A stretch of 64,000 nt of DNA from Pedobacter polaris (lineage in GTDB: Bacteria; Bacteroidota; Bacteroidia; Sphingobacteriales; Sphingobacteriaceae), in the NCBI RefSeq assembly GCF_005116505.1, contig NZ_SWBR01000002.1, forward strand, positions 682,314-746,313. The letters are read 5' to 3'. Numbering within the stretch: the first letter of the stretch is position 1; every line of letters starts with the position of its first letter. The translations under genes were made by a program, and so were the position numbers. Below the pieces are notes generated by a model, which worked only from the letters and a program-made list of their open reading frames with translations, was not told the origin of the DNA and searched no databases. Positions 33,611-41,454 of the stretch are shown here, piece by piece.

Positions 33611-34384
33611 ATGAATATCAAAAATATATTGGTAACACTTTTCGCTATTTTAACCTTAGGCTTCACTTCTTGCAAAAAAGAAAAACAACAACCAGATGCA
33701 AATCAGACTGGGAGTTTTACATTAGAATTTGACAATACAGTAAATGGTGCCCAATTAATGTTAAACACTCAAAATTACACCAATGCCAATGGTGATAGCT
33801 ATACTATTTCTACCTTTAAATATTATGTGAGCAATGTTAAATTAAGCAAAGCTGATGGTACGACTTATAGCATTCCTGAGAGTTACATTTTGGTTGATGC
33901 GAGTAAACCATCATCTTCATTAATTAGCATAGCTGATGTACCTGAGGGAGATTATACTAAAATAAATTTCACTATCGGAGTTAACAAAGAGCGAAATCTT
34001 GCAGGTGCACAAACGGGTGCCTTAGACCCCGCACTAGGTATGTTTTGGACATGGAATAGCGGCTACATCTTTGTAAAACTAGAAGGAAATTCGCCTCAAT
34101 CTACAGCAGCTAATCACACACTAACTTTTCACATCGGCGGAATTGTAGATCCAAACAATACCATCAGAACATTTAGCACAGACTTTAACGTTGCAAATCC
34201 ATTAAGAATTAGAGAAGACAAAAAACCACAACTACATTTTAAGGTAAATGCAGGTAGTTTATTTACTGGCAAACAGAACGTAAATTTTGCTCAACTCAAC
34301 TTTACTATGGGGGGTGCAAATTCTGTAATTGTAGCAAATAACTATGTAAGTGGATTATTTGAATTAGATCATATTCACAACTAA
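33611..34384 (+). CDS. MbnP-like copper-binding lipoprotein
   Basis: This 257-residue protein has a lipoprotein signal (FAILTLGFTSC, Cys20, then KKEK) and the MbnP family pattern: an initial FTLEFDNTVNG strand, the STFKYYVSNVKLSK segment near 67-80 and a Trp pair in GMFWTWNSGYIF near 140. In methanotrophs, MbnP binds copper and one Trp is converted to kynurenine by its partner MbnH. Two bases downstream lies an MbnH-like di-heme peroxidase gene, the expected partner. It probably sits on the outer membrane facing the periplasm. Confidence 0.87.
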   Translation: MNIKNILVTLFAILTLGFTSCKKEKQQPDANQTGSFTLEFDNTVNGAQLMLNTQNYTNANGDSYTISTFKYYVSNVKLSKADGTTYSIPESYILVDASKPSSSLISIADVPEGDYTKINFTIGVNKERNLAGAQTGALDPALGMFWTWNSGYIFVKLEGNSPQSTAANHTLTFHIGGIVDPNNTIRTFSTDFNVANPLRIREDKKPQLHFKVNAGSLFTGKQNVNFAQLNFTMGGANSVIVANNYVSGLFELDHIHN

Positions 34385-34385
34385 A

Positions 34386-35423
34386 ATGAGGCGATTTAAA
34401 ATTTATCTCCTACTTGTAATAAGTATGGGGGTATTGTATGCCTGCAGCAAAAGTGAAGCTATAATGCCAAAGATTGAAGAAATTGTATTTAAAGTACCTG
34501 CAAATTTTCCGGATGCAGTTTACAAATTTGAAGACAATACACTATCTAAAAATGGTTTCGAACTAGGCAAAAAGCTCTTTTATGATACTAGGTTATCAGC
34601 AGACAAAAGCGTTTCATGTGGCAGTTGTCATCAACAATTTGCAGCATTTGCACAGTTAGACCATGCTGTTAGCCATGGTGTAGACAATTGCTTGGGCAAG
34701 AGAAATGCGCCTGTATTATTCAATTTAGCTTGGCAAAAGGAATTCTTTTGGGATGGTGGAGCAAAAAATCTAGAAATAGTACCTATCAATGCCGTCACAG
34801 ATGCTTGCGAAATGAGAACTGATCTTACTAAAGTAGTATCTTTTTTAAATAATACAAGTCCATACCCTCAATTATTTAAGGATGCTTTTGGAAATTCAAC
34901 TGTCAATTCTCAAAACTTTTTAAAGGCTTTAACTCAGTTTACTGCGGCAATGATTTCTGCAAATAGCAAATATGATAAAGTCATTAGAAAAGAAACATCA
35001 TTTACAATTGAAGAGCAAAATGGGTATCACCTTTTTAATGAAAAATGTGCGAGCTGTCATGCAGGGTCTTTATTTACAGACTTAAGCTATAAAAGTAACG
35101 GATTGGATTTGACTAGTATTGATGAAGGTCGTAAAACGATTACAGGTTTGGCAAGTGATTTGGGAAAATTTAGAGTTCCAACATTAAGGAATATCGAACT
35201 GTCTTCACCCTACATGCATGATGGTCGTTTTAACTCACTAGAAAAAGTTTTAGAGCATTATAATACTGGTGTAAAGCATGCTACTAATCTTGATGCGACT
35301 TTATTTCAAAATGGCAAGTTAGGCATCTCTCTTTCTAGTGCCCAAAAACAACAATTAATTTCATTTTTAAAAACATTAACCGATAATGAATTTATTAAAA
35401 ATAAAAATTTCAGTGAGAACTAA
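34386..35423 (+). CDS. MbnH-like di-heme cytochrome c peroxidase (MauG family), lipoprotein
   Basis: This 345-residue protein has a lipoprotein signal (VLYAC, Cys20) and two c-type heme sites: CGSCH at 78-82 and CASCH at 221-225. The spacing and the segments FWDGGAKNLE (121-130) and SPYMHDGRF fit the di-heme peroxidase/MauG family. Next to MbnP, the best assignment is MbnH, which oxidises a Trp of MbnP through a high-valent iron state. An ordinary peroxide-detoxifying peroxidase is the alternative. The 3' end overlaps the next gene by up to 38 bases. Confidence 0.87.
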   Translation: MRRFKIYLLLVISMGVLYACSKSEAIMPKIEEIVFKVPANFPDAVYKFEDNTLSKNGFELGKKLFYDTRLSADKSVSCGSCHQQFAAFAQLDHAVSHGVDNCLGKRNAPVLFNLAWQKEFFWDGGAKNLEIVPINAVTDACEMRTDLTKVVSFLNNTSPYPQLFKDAFGNSTVNSQNFLKALTQFTAAMISANSKYDKVIRKETSFTIEEQNGYHLFNEKCASCHAGSLFTDLSYKSNGLDLTSIDEGRKTITGLASDLGKFRVPTLRNIELSSPYMHDGRFNSLEKVLEHYNTGVKHATNLDATLFQNGKLGISLSSAQKQQLISFLKTLTDNEFIKNKNFSEN

Positions 35424-36393
35424 ATGGCTAATCATTTTATTAATTTTTTGCGCTATAAATACATTCGCTTGTGATATTTGCGGGTGTTTTATGGGTTTAA
35501 CGCCTTATGATAACCAAAGTAGCTTTGGAATATTATATCGCTATCGATCTTTTAGTGGTTATCATGGTCAAAGCCATCAAACATTTCCAAAGGGAAGTAA
35601 TTTCTTTTTTCCAAAAGATGATAAAATGGCTCCGTTAAGTGGCCACAACAATAACCCTACTGATTATGAGCTTTACCGAACTATGGAAATTAGAGGGAGA
35701 TATTTCATCCATAAAAGAATTGAGTTAAATGCAATTCTTCCTTACAACTCAAACAGTGAGCGTTACAATGGCAACACCTCTTCCATTTCGGGCATGGGTG
35801 ACATAAACGTGTATGCTGGTTATCATTTGATCAGAAAATTAGATCAATCTCCCATAAACCAGCGACTAATTGTTGGTGCAGGTTTAAAATTACCTAGTGG
35901 AAAAAATGATATCAAAACCCGAGGTGGAATCAGATATTCGGCATTAATGCAACCAGGCACAGGTAGTACAGATGGTTTTGTATATGCAAATTACTTAATA
36001 GGTTATAAAAAGCTGGGGATGAGTATCAATACCTCTTATAAAATAAATGGCGAGAATAAAGAATTAGAGGGAATAGCGAATAGCAGTACCACTTTTTTAA
36101 ACTTCTTTTATACACAACGTTTAAGTAAAGATTGGCAAGTAATGCCTTCCCTTCAATTTTTTTATGAAAATTCTGCTGGTGAAACATATAAGGGTGAAAA
36201 AACAGGCGACCATGAAATGAATAACCTAATGGGAGGTGTTGGTGCAGATTTGTACTATAAAAACATTGCATTAAATATTGGGATGCAGCGTAATCTCTGG
36301 CAAGCAAAAACCGATCATCCACAGAGTGCTGCTAAAATATATTTAGGGATCACTTATAACATCAATCAATTGTATTATTTAATTAAATCTTAA
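35386..36393 (+). CDS. Secreted CDICGC-motif protein, probable outer-membrane barrel
   Basis: This 335-residue protein has an N-terminal signal (KWLIILLIFCAINTFA) followed at once by CDICGCFMG, a cysteine cluster suited to metal binding at the mature N-terminus. The remainder is made of Gly/Tyr-rich amphipathic strands (YVYANYLIGYKK-like, ALNIGMQRNLW) ending AKIYLGITYNINQLYYLI, as in outer-membrane barrels. It overlaps the MbnH-like gene by 38 bases if ATG 35386 is used, or 11 if GTG 35413 is used. The place in the cluster suggests transport or surface binding of copper or another metal. Family name not known to me. Confidence 0.75.
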   Translation: MNLLKIKISVRTKWLIILLIFCAINTFACDICGCFMGLTPYDNQSSFGILYRYRSFSGYHGQSHQTFPKGSNFFFPKDDKMAPLSGHNNNPTDYELYRTMEIRGRYFIHKRIELNAILPYNSNSERYNGNTSSISGMGDINVYAGYHLIRKLDQSPINQRLIVGAGLKLPSGKNDIKTRGGIRYSALMQPGTGSTDGFVYANYLIGYKKLGMSINTSYKINGENKELEGIANSSTTFLNFFYTQRLSKDWQVMPSLQFFYENSAGETYKGEKTGDHEMNNLMGGVGADLYYKNIALNIGMQRNLWQAKTDHPQSAAKIYLGITYNINQLYYLIKS

Positions 36394-36404
36394 CAAATAC
36401 TTAC

Positions 36405-36441
36405 AACATACGTTAAACATTATTTGCGTTTAACGTATGTT
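36405..36441. promoter_or_regulatory. 14-base perfect inverted repeat over the SCO gene promoter, candidate operator
   Basis: AACATACGTTAAAC (36405-36418) is perfectly inverted as GTTTAACGTATGTT (36428-36441) with a nine-base spacer. The right arm overlaps the -7 element TATGTTTG at 36436-36443. No T-run follows on the plus strand, so a regulator site is more likely than a terminator. Confidence 0.5.
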
Positions 36442-36443
36442 TG
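36436..36443 (+). promoter_or_regulatory. -7 promoter element (TATGTTTG) for the SCO-cytochrome pair
   Basis: TATGTTTG fits TAnnTTTG, lies 19 bases before ATG 36463 and overlaps the inverted repeat. Confidence 0.45.
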
Positions 36444-36462
36444 TAAACTAAATTCAATCATC

Positions 36463-37119
36463 ATGATAAAATTTAAAAACACCATCAGCTTTGCTGTATT
36501 ATTAGCTTTAACAATCGGCTTTGCTGCCTGTAACAACAATAAAAAACTACCAATATATGGGCAACGTGAGGCTGTGATTACTAAAGATAAAGATGGAAAC
36601 CAAGTAGTAGATACAGTTTATCAAACTATACCAAATTTTTCCTTTTTAAATCAAGATAGCACCATTATCACGCAAGATGTATTTAAGGGAAAAGTGTATG
36701 TAGCAGATTTTTTCTTTACTTCTTGTACTACTATTTGCCCTACCATGCATAGAAATTTAAAAACTGTATATGAAGATTTTAAAAGTAATCCAGATGTGAT
36801 GTTTTTATCACACACTATAGATTTTAAATATGATAAACCGGCTGTATTAAAAAAATACTCACAAAAATTGGGTATAGACAACTCAAAATGGCTATTTGTT
36901 TATGGCAGTAAAGAAGATGTGTATCGTTTGGCAGAAAAGAATTATTTAGTTGCTGTTGAAGAAGATAGCACGGCAAGAGATGGCTATATACATCAAGGCT
37001 GGTTGGTATTAATTGATAAGGACAAAAAAATGCGTGGGGCTTATGATGGCACCAAAACAGAGCAGGTAGAACAATTAAAGAAAGATATCTCTACCTTATT
37101 AGCTGAAGAAAAAGATTAA
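36463..37119 (+). CDS. SCO/SenC family copper chaperone, lipoprotein
   Basis: This 218-residue protein has a lipoprotein-type signal (LALTIGFAAC, Cys near 22) and a thioredoxin fold with the copper-binding pair in TSCTTICPTMHR (Cys-x3-Cys near 82-86) and the distal histidine in GYIHQGWLVLIDKD near 180. SCO proteins deliver copper to cytochrome oxidase CuA or act as thiol reductases. The frame can be read from a TTG at 36424, but that lies inside an inverted repeat and before the -7 element, so ATG 36463 is used. It is two bases upstream of a cytochrome c gene and downstream of the MbnP/MbnH genes. Confidence 0.9.
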   Translation: MIKFKNTISFAVLLALTIGFAACNNNKKLPIYGQREAVITKDKDGNQVVDTVYQTIPNFSFLNQDSTIITQDVFKGKVYVADFFFTSCTTICPTMHRNLKTVYEDFKSNPDVMFLSHTIDFKYDKPAVLKKYSQKLGIDNSKWLFVYGSKEDVYRLAEKNYLVAVEEDSTARDGYIHQGWLVLIDKDKKMRGAYDGTKTEQVEQLKKDISTLLAEEKD

Positions 37120-37121
37120 GC

Positions 37122-37544
37122 ATGCGTAAAATTATATTACTTGCAATATTTACGATTACCATTTGCACTATGATTTATTCTTGTCAGAGTGAAAGTGAAA
37201 TCGAATTAGCCTCATATGTGAGCAATGGAAAAGATATTTACATTAAATATTGCCAAAATTGCCATGGAGAAAAAGGAGAAGGCTTAGGCCAATTAGCACC
37301 ACCATTAACTGATAGTGTATTTTTAAAAGAAAATAAATCACAACTGGCTTGTTTTATTAAAAATGGGGTTAATAAACCTATGGTGATTAATGGTAAAACT
37401 TATCAAGAAAAAATGCCCTCTTTTCCTCAATTAGAGAATATAGATATTGCACAAGTAATCGTTTATGTAACCAATTCTTTTGGCAATAAACAAGGCATAT
37501 ATCAACATCAGTTGGTAGAAAGCGATTTAAGAAATTGTAAATAA
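37122..37544 (+). CDS. Cytochrome c, class I-like lipoprotein
   Basis: This 140-residue protein has a lipoprotein signal (TICTMIYSC, Cys about 21), a heme site YCQNCHGEKGEG (Cys-x2-Cys-His near 43-47) and a probable axial Met in EKMPSFPQL near 108. It should carry electrons in the periplasm. It starts two bases after the SCO gene and closes the copper/heme set; it could be the electron acceptor or donor for the MbnH-like enzyme. The palindromic repeat and rnpB follow. Confidence 0.85.
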   Translation: MRKIILLAIFTITICTMIYSCQSESEIELASYVSNGKDIYIKYCQNCHGEKGEGLGQLAPPLTDSVFLKENKSQLACFIKNGVNKPMVINGKTYQEKMPSFPQLENIDIAQVIVYVTNSFGNKQGIYQHQLVESDLRNCK

Positions 37545-37552
37545 ATTAGGTT

Positions 37553-37589
37553 ATAGTCCATGGTGCATAGGCCATTATCCATGGACTAT
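37553..37589. repeat. Palindromic repeat with ATAGTCCATGG/CCATGGACTAT
   Basis: The two 11-base arms at 37553-37563 and 37579-37589 are perfect inverses. It is related to the repeat at 16516-16548 and lies between the cytochrome gene and rnpB. Confidence 0.75.
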
Positions 37590-37616
37590 CAACCTTTATT
37601 CTTACCTTTACAAAAA

Positions 37617-37993
37617 AATGCAAGTCGTTCTATCGCCGTATCTTAATGGTAAGGAGGAAAGTCCGGGCAACATAGAGCATCTCGCTTCCTAACGGGAAGG
37701 AGTTTAGGATTGAATACCTAAACGACAGAAAGTGCCACAGAAAATATACCGCCACGAAGCATTACGCTATGGGGTAAGGGTGAAAACGTGAGGTAAGAGC
37801 TCACGATCATGCTAGGTGACTAGCATTTTGGTAAACCTCGGGAGTTGAAAGACCAAATAGGCTAACGCATGTAGGGCTGCTCGCTCGATGTTAGTGGGTA
37901 GGTCGTTAGAGATGAACGGCAACGTTTAGACTAGATTAATGATAGAATACTGATTTATCAGGAACAGAACCCGGCTTATAGGCTTGCATTTTT
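37617..37993 (+). ncRNA. rnpB: RNase P RNA (class A)
   Basis: The segment contains the conserved core GAGGAAAGTCCGGGC near 37657-37671, ACAGAAAGTGCCACAGAAA, AAGGGTGAAAACGTGAGGTAAGAGCTCACG (given here in parts) and the 3' element AGAGATGAACGGC. The 5' end AAAATGCAAG pairs with CTTGCATTTT near 37983-37992, closing helix P1, and a T-run follows as terminator. This is the catalytic RNA that matures the 5' end of tRNAs. No paired protein gene (rnpA) is close by. Exact ends are placed to within a few bases. Confidence 0.95.
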
Positions 37994-38038
37994 TTATTTC
38001 TTCAAAGCGTAATTACAGTACACTTTTAAAGCCACTGC

Positions 38039-38087
38039 AATAGAGAATCTAGATTATTAGATTCCTCCAAAGTCGGAATGACAAACT
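38039..38087. repeat. Dispersed repeat (TTAGATTCCTCCAAAGTCGGAATGACAAA type)
   Basis: AATAGAGAATCTAGATTATTAGATTCC then TCCAAAGTCGGAATGACAAAC is related to 18056-18160 and 26764-26842. It lies between rnpB and the response regulator gene. Confidence 0.65.
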
Positions 38088-38251
38088 AGAAACAGAAATG
38101 GTTGTTTTTTCTTTGTGCCTCTTTGTTAATTAAGGCTTTATTTTAATCTACAAAAACCTTTAAAGTTTTTTATGGTTATAACTGTATAAAAAACTATACA
38201 TTAAACCAAAAAACAATATATTAGCATTCTAATATAAATTGACTACCCAAA

Positions 38252-39649
38252 ATGGCAAAACTGCTTATAATTGATGATGAGAGAGCGATAAGAAGTACTC
38301 TACGAGAAATTTTAGAATACGAAAGCTATGAAGTTGATGACATTGATAATGGCATTGATGGTTTAGAACTCATCAAAAAAAACAACTACGATTTAGTATT
38401 GTGCGATATTAAGATGAATAAAATGGATGGTATGGAAGTGCTTGAAAATGCACAGATCCTAAAGCCAGACCTTCCTTTTATCATGATATCTGGACATGGC
38501 ACAGTTGAAACAGCTATTGAGGCAAGTAAAAAAGGTGCTTTTGATTTTGTTTCTAAACCACCAGATTTAAATAGACTATTAATTACGGTTCGTAACGCGT
38601 TAGATAGAGGTAATTTAGTAACTGAAACTAAGGTTTTAAAAAGAAAAGTTAGTAAAACTCGTCATATTTTAGGCGAATCTGATAGCATTAGCAAAATTAA
38701 AGAAACCATTGATCGTGTTGCCCCTACAGAAGCCCGTGTTTTAATTACTGGTGCCAACGGTAGTGGTAAAGAATTAGTTGCTCGATGGATCCACGAAAAA
38801 TCAAATAGAGCTGAAAACCCTTTAATTGAGGTTAATTGCGCTGCCATTCCATCAGAATTAATAGAAAGTGAATTATTTGGACATGAAAAAGGTTCATTTA
38901 CTTCTGCAGTAAAACAACGCATTGGTAAATTTGAATTGGCAAATGGTGGTACTTTATTTTTAGATGAAATTGGAGACATGAGCCTTTCTGCACAAGCTAA
39001 AGTATTGAGAGCCTTACAGGAACATAAAATTACACGTGTTGGTGGAGAAAAAGAATTAGATGTAAATGTTAGAGTTTTAGCAGCAACAAACAAAGATTTA
39101 CTGAAAGAGATTGAAGAAGGTAATTTTAGAATGGACCTTTACCATCGTTTAAATGTAATTAATATCCATGTACCTCATTTAACAGAGCGTACAGATGATA
39201 TTCCGGTTATTGCGCAACAGTTTTTAGAAGAAATTTGTGGTGATTATGGCATGCCTGTTAAAAAGATTAACGACAATGCAATGGAAGCTTTAAAAGGCCT
39301 TCCATGGACAGGTAACGTGCGGGAATTACATAATATGATTGAACGTTTAATTATTCTAAGCGATAAAAGTATTACTGAAAATGATGTGATTGCTTTCGCC
39401 AACCCAACTGGGGGCACAAATATTGGAACTGGAAATAGCAATGGTGCAGCAGCAAATAGTGGTGCAACTGTAGCTTATGAAAAGTTCTCAAACTTTCAGG
39501 ATTATAAAGATTATGCTGAAAAGGAATTTATCAAATTTAAATTAGAAAAAAACAATTGGAATGTATCTAAAACTGCTGATGACATAGAAATTCAACGCAG
39601 TCATTTATATAGTAAAATTGAGAAATTCGGCTTAAAACGAGCTGAGTAA
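38252..39649 (+). CDS. NtrC-type sigma-54-dependent response regulator with variant GAFTGA loop
   Basis: This 465-residue protein has a receiver domain (acidic pocket IDDE, phosphoryl Asp52, Lys102 in SKPP), an AAA+ domain (Walker A GANGSGKE at 167-174, Walker B LFLDEIGD near 236) and a C-terminal Fis-type helix-turn-helix (about 420-465). The sigma-54 contact loop, usually GAFTGA, reads GSFTSA at 214-219. A low-complexity Gly/Asn/Ala linker (about 385-405) precedes the DNA-binding part. No histidine kinase is next to it. It should activate sigma-54 promoters, provided the loop change is tolerated. Confidence 0.93.
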   Translation: MAKLLIIDDERAIRSTLREILEYESYEVDDIDNGIDGLELIKKNNYDLVLCDIKMNKMDGMEVLENAQILKPDLPFIMISGHGTVETAIEASKKGAFDFVSKPPDLNRLLITVRNALDRGNLVTETKVLKRKVSKTRHILGESDSISKIKETIDRVAPTEARVLITGANGSGKELVARWIHEKSNRAENPLIEVNCAAIPSELIESELFGHEKGSFTSAVKQRIGKFELANGGTLFLDEIGDMSLSAQAKVLRALQEHKITRVGGEKELDVNVRVLAATNKDLLKEIEEGNFRMDLYHRLNVINIHVPHLTERTDDIPVIAQQFLEEICGDYGMPVKKINDNAMEALKGLPWTGNVRELHNMIERLIILSDKSITENDVIAFANPTGGTNIGTGNSNGAAANSGATVAYEKFSNFQDYKDYAEKEFIKFKLEKNNWNVSKTADDIEIQRSHLYSKIEKFGLKRAE

Positions 39650-39659
39650 TTTAGATCTT

Positions 39660-39692
39660 AAAAAGCAGGAATGTAGATACATCCCTGCTTTT
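39660..39692 (+). terminator. Terminator of the NtrC-type regulator
   Basis: AAAAAGCAGG and CCTGCTTTTT form the stem with an imperfect upper part, followed by a T-rich run. It lies 11 bases after the stop codon. Confidence 0.75.
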
Positions 39693-39776
39693 TATTTATT
39701 AAAGATTAATTTCTTTTCACTAATCGCCTTACACATACCAAAAACAACACCTGCTTAAACAAAAGGCCAAATAATA

Positions 39777-40499
39777 CTAAGCATCAAATTTATCCAATAA
39801 CTTTAAAAGTGTAGTAAAGTCTTTCGGGTATGGCGCTTCAATATGAATATCTTGCTCATCTAATCCTTTAAATGTAATTTCTTTCGCATGAAGTGCAAAA
39901 CGTTTCATGATAGGCTGCTCTTCTTCATCTTTAGATAAGCGATAACCTTTTTTAAGTGCAGATAAATAAACGGGTTTACCTTTATACATGGTATCGCCGC
40001 AAATTGCAGCTCTTTGTGTAGCAAGGTGAATACGGATTTGGTGCATTCTGCCAGTTACAGGTTTACACTCTACTAACGTATAATGTTTATAGTATTTTAA
40101 AGAGTTAAAATAAGTCTCCGCACGTTTACCCTCTGCCCTATCTATCGTTACATTTTTATTACCATCATTTAATATTGGAAGATCAACAAATAGGTTATCA
40201 AATTGATATTGCCCATCTACTACAGCGTGATATATTTTCTTCACTTTTCTTCTTTCAAACTGCATAGATAAAGAACGATAAGCTTCAGGATTTTTGGCAA
40301 TTGCAATTGCTCCTGAAGTTTCTTTATCTAAGCGATGGCAAACTTGGGCATCATCAGCATATTGTTTAGCTAAACGTAATATGTTTACTTCGCCTGCACC
40401 ACCACGTTCATCTAAAGAGGCTACAAAAGGTGGTTTGTTTACAACGATATAATCATCGTTTTCGAATAAAATAAGGTCTTTAAAATTTGGATACTTCAC
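39777..40499 (-). CDS. RluA-family RNA pseudouridine synthase
   Basis: This protein, 240 residues from GTG 40499, has the RluA catalytic motif HRLDKETSG (Asp near 78) and the VTGRMHQIRIHLA segment near 155. It converts uridine to pseudouridine in rRNA or tRNA; the position cannot be told. No S4 domain is present at the N-terminus. The open frame starts at a GTG at 40520, but that codon overlaps a -7 promoter motif; GTG 40499 (seven residues later) is the better start. There is no ATG in this part. Confidence 0.88.
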   Translation of the reverse strand: MKYPNFKDLILFENDDYIVVNKPPFVASLDERGGAGEVNILRLAKQYADDAQVCHRLDKETSGAIAIAKNPEAYRSLSMQFERRKVKKIYHAVVDGQYQFDNLFVDLPILNDGNKNVTIDRAEGKRAETYFNSLKYYKHYTLVECKPVTGRMHQIRIHLATQRAAICGDTMYKGKPVYLSALKKGYRLSKDEEEQPIMKRFALHAKEITFKGLDEQDIHIEAPYPKDFTTLLKLLDKFDA

Positions 40500-40519
40500 G
40501 CTAAAATTTAAATAAGGCA

Positions 40520-40527
40520 CAAAAGTA
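40520..40527 (-). promoter_or_regulatory. -7 promoter element (TACTTTTG) for the RluA-family gene
   Basis: On the minus strand TACTTTTG overlaps by one base the GTG at 40520 and lies 21 bases before GTG 40499, which suggests the later codon is the true start. Confidence 0.45.
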
Positions 40528-40591
40528 CGGAAATAATAATTAGCTAATTAATGAATGTGATAATTAGCTAATTGACGATGCAATTGCAAAA

Positions 40592-40619
40592 AAAAGTCTT
40601 AGCAAATGCTAAGACTTTT
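40592..40619 (-). terminator. Terminator of the PhoB-like regulator
   Basis: AAAAGTCTTAGCA and TGCTAAGACTTTT form a 13-base stem with a two-base gap, with a T-run on the minus strand. It lies 42 bases after the stop codon. Confidence 0.8.
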
Positions 40620-40661
40620 CAATATATTTTGATCTTATAAATCTTTCAGATCTTCAGACTA

Positions 40662-41351
40662 TTAACTCAACTCAAACTTATAGCCAACACCTTTAACTGT
40701 AGCTACATAAGTTTCACCTAGTTTTTCACGTAATTTACGGATGTGTACATCAATAGTTCTATTGGTAACAACTACTGAGTCTTCCCATATATTTTTAAGA
40801 ATAGATTCTCTTGTATAAACTTTACCAGGTTTTGATGCTAGCAAATATAAAAGTTCGAATTCTTTTTTAGCTAGCACAACTTTTTTACCATTTTGGTAAA
40901 CTAAATATGCTTCTCTATCAATTACTAAATCACCTATTTCAACTTTGTTATCAGAAACTTCTTCTCCGCTGGTATTTCTTCTAAGAATTGCATTTATTCT
41001 ACTTACTAAAGCTCTAGGTTTAATTGGTTTAGCAATATAATCATCAGCACCAACATTAAAACCTGCTATTTCAGAATATTCTTCGCTCCTAGCCGTTAAA
41101 AACACCATAAAAGTATTTTTAAACTCAGGTATTGCTCTCATTAATCGACAAGCCTCAATTCCATCCATCTTAGGCATCATGATGTCTAAAATAATTAAAT
41201 CTGGATGAACTTTCTTAGCAACTGAAATCCCTTCTTGACCGTTATTGGCTAAAAACACTTGATAACCTTCTTTTTTAAGGTTATACTCAATCAGCTCTAA
41301 AATATCTGGTTCGTCATCAACAATTAATATTTTCTGTTTCGCTGTACTCAT
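40662..41351 (-). CDS. OmpR/PhoB-family response regulator
   Basis: This 229-residue protein has a receiver domain (VDDE at 11-14, phosphoryl Asp56 in LIILDIMMP, Lys in IAKPIKP near 107) and a winged-helix output domain from about 130 (AKKEFELLYLLASKPGKVYTRE, split by position). The C-terminus VATVKGVGYKFE is typical of the PhoB group. It binds DNA after phosphorylation. No sensor kinase gene adjoins, so its partner must lie elsewhere. It has its own terminator and lies between rluA-like and tlpA-like genes. Confidence 0.93.
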   Translation of the reverse strand: MSTAKQKILIVDDEPDILELIEYNLKKEGYQVFLANNGQEGISVAKKVHPDLIILDIMMPKMDGIEACRLMRAIPEFKNTFMVFLTARSEEYSEIAGFNVGADDYIAKPIKPRALVSRINAILRRNTSGEEVSDNKVEIGDLVIDREAYLVYQNGKKVVLAKKEFELLYLLASKPGKVYTRESILKNIWEDSVVVTNRTIDVHIRKLREKLGETYVATVKGVGYKFELS

Positions 41352-41454
41352 CGTTTATTTATTTATTACGAAAGTAAGTATACAATTGCACTATTGAGTT
41401 AAAATCAAGTTAACAAATTGTTAAACTGATTAATATTTTAACAATGAATTAAGT

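Noticed and set aside
33611..35423. Methanobactin biosynthesis locus
   Set aside because: MbnP and MbnH homologues are present, but no precursor peptide, MbnB/MbnC or transporter genes are near them.
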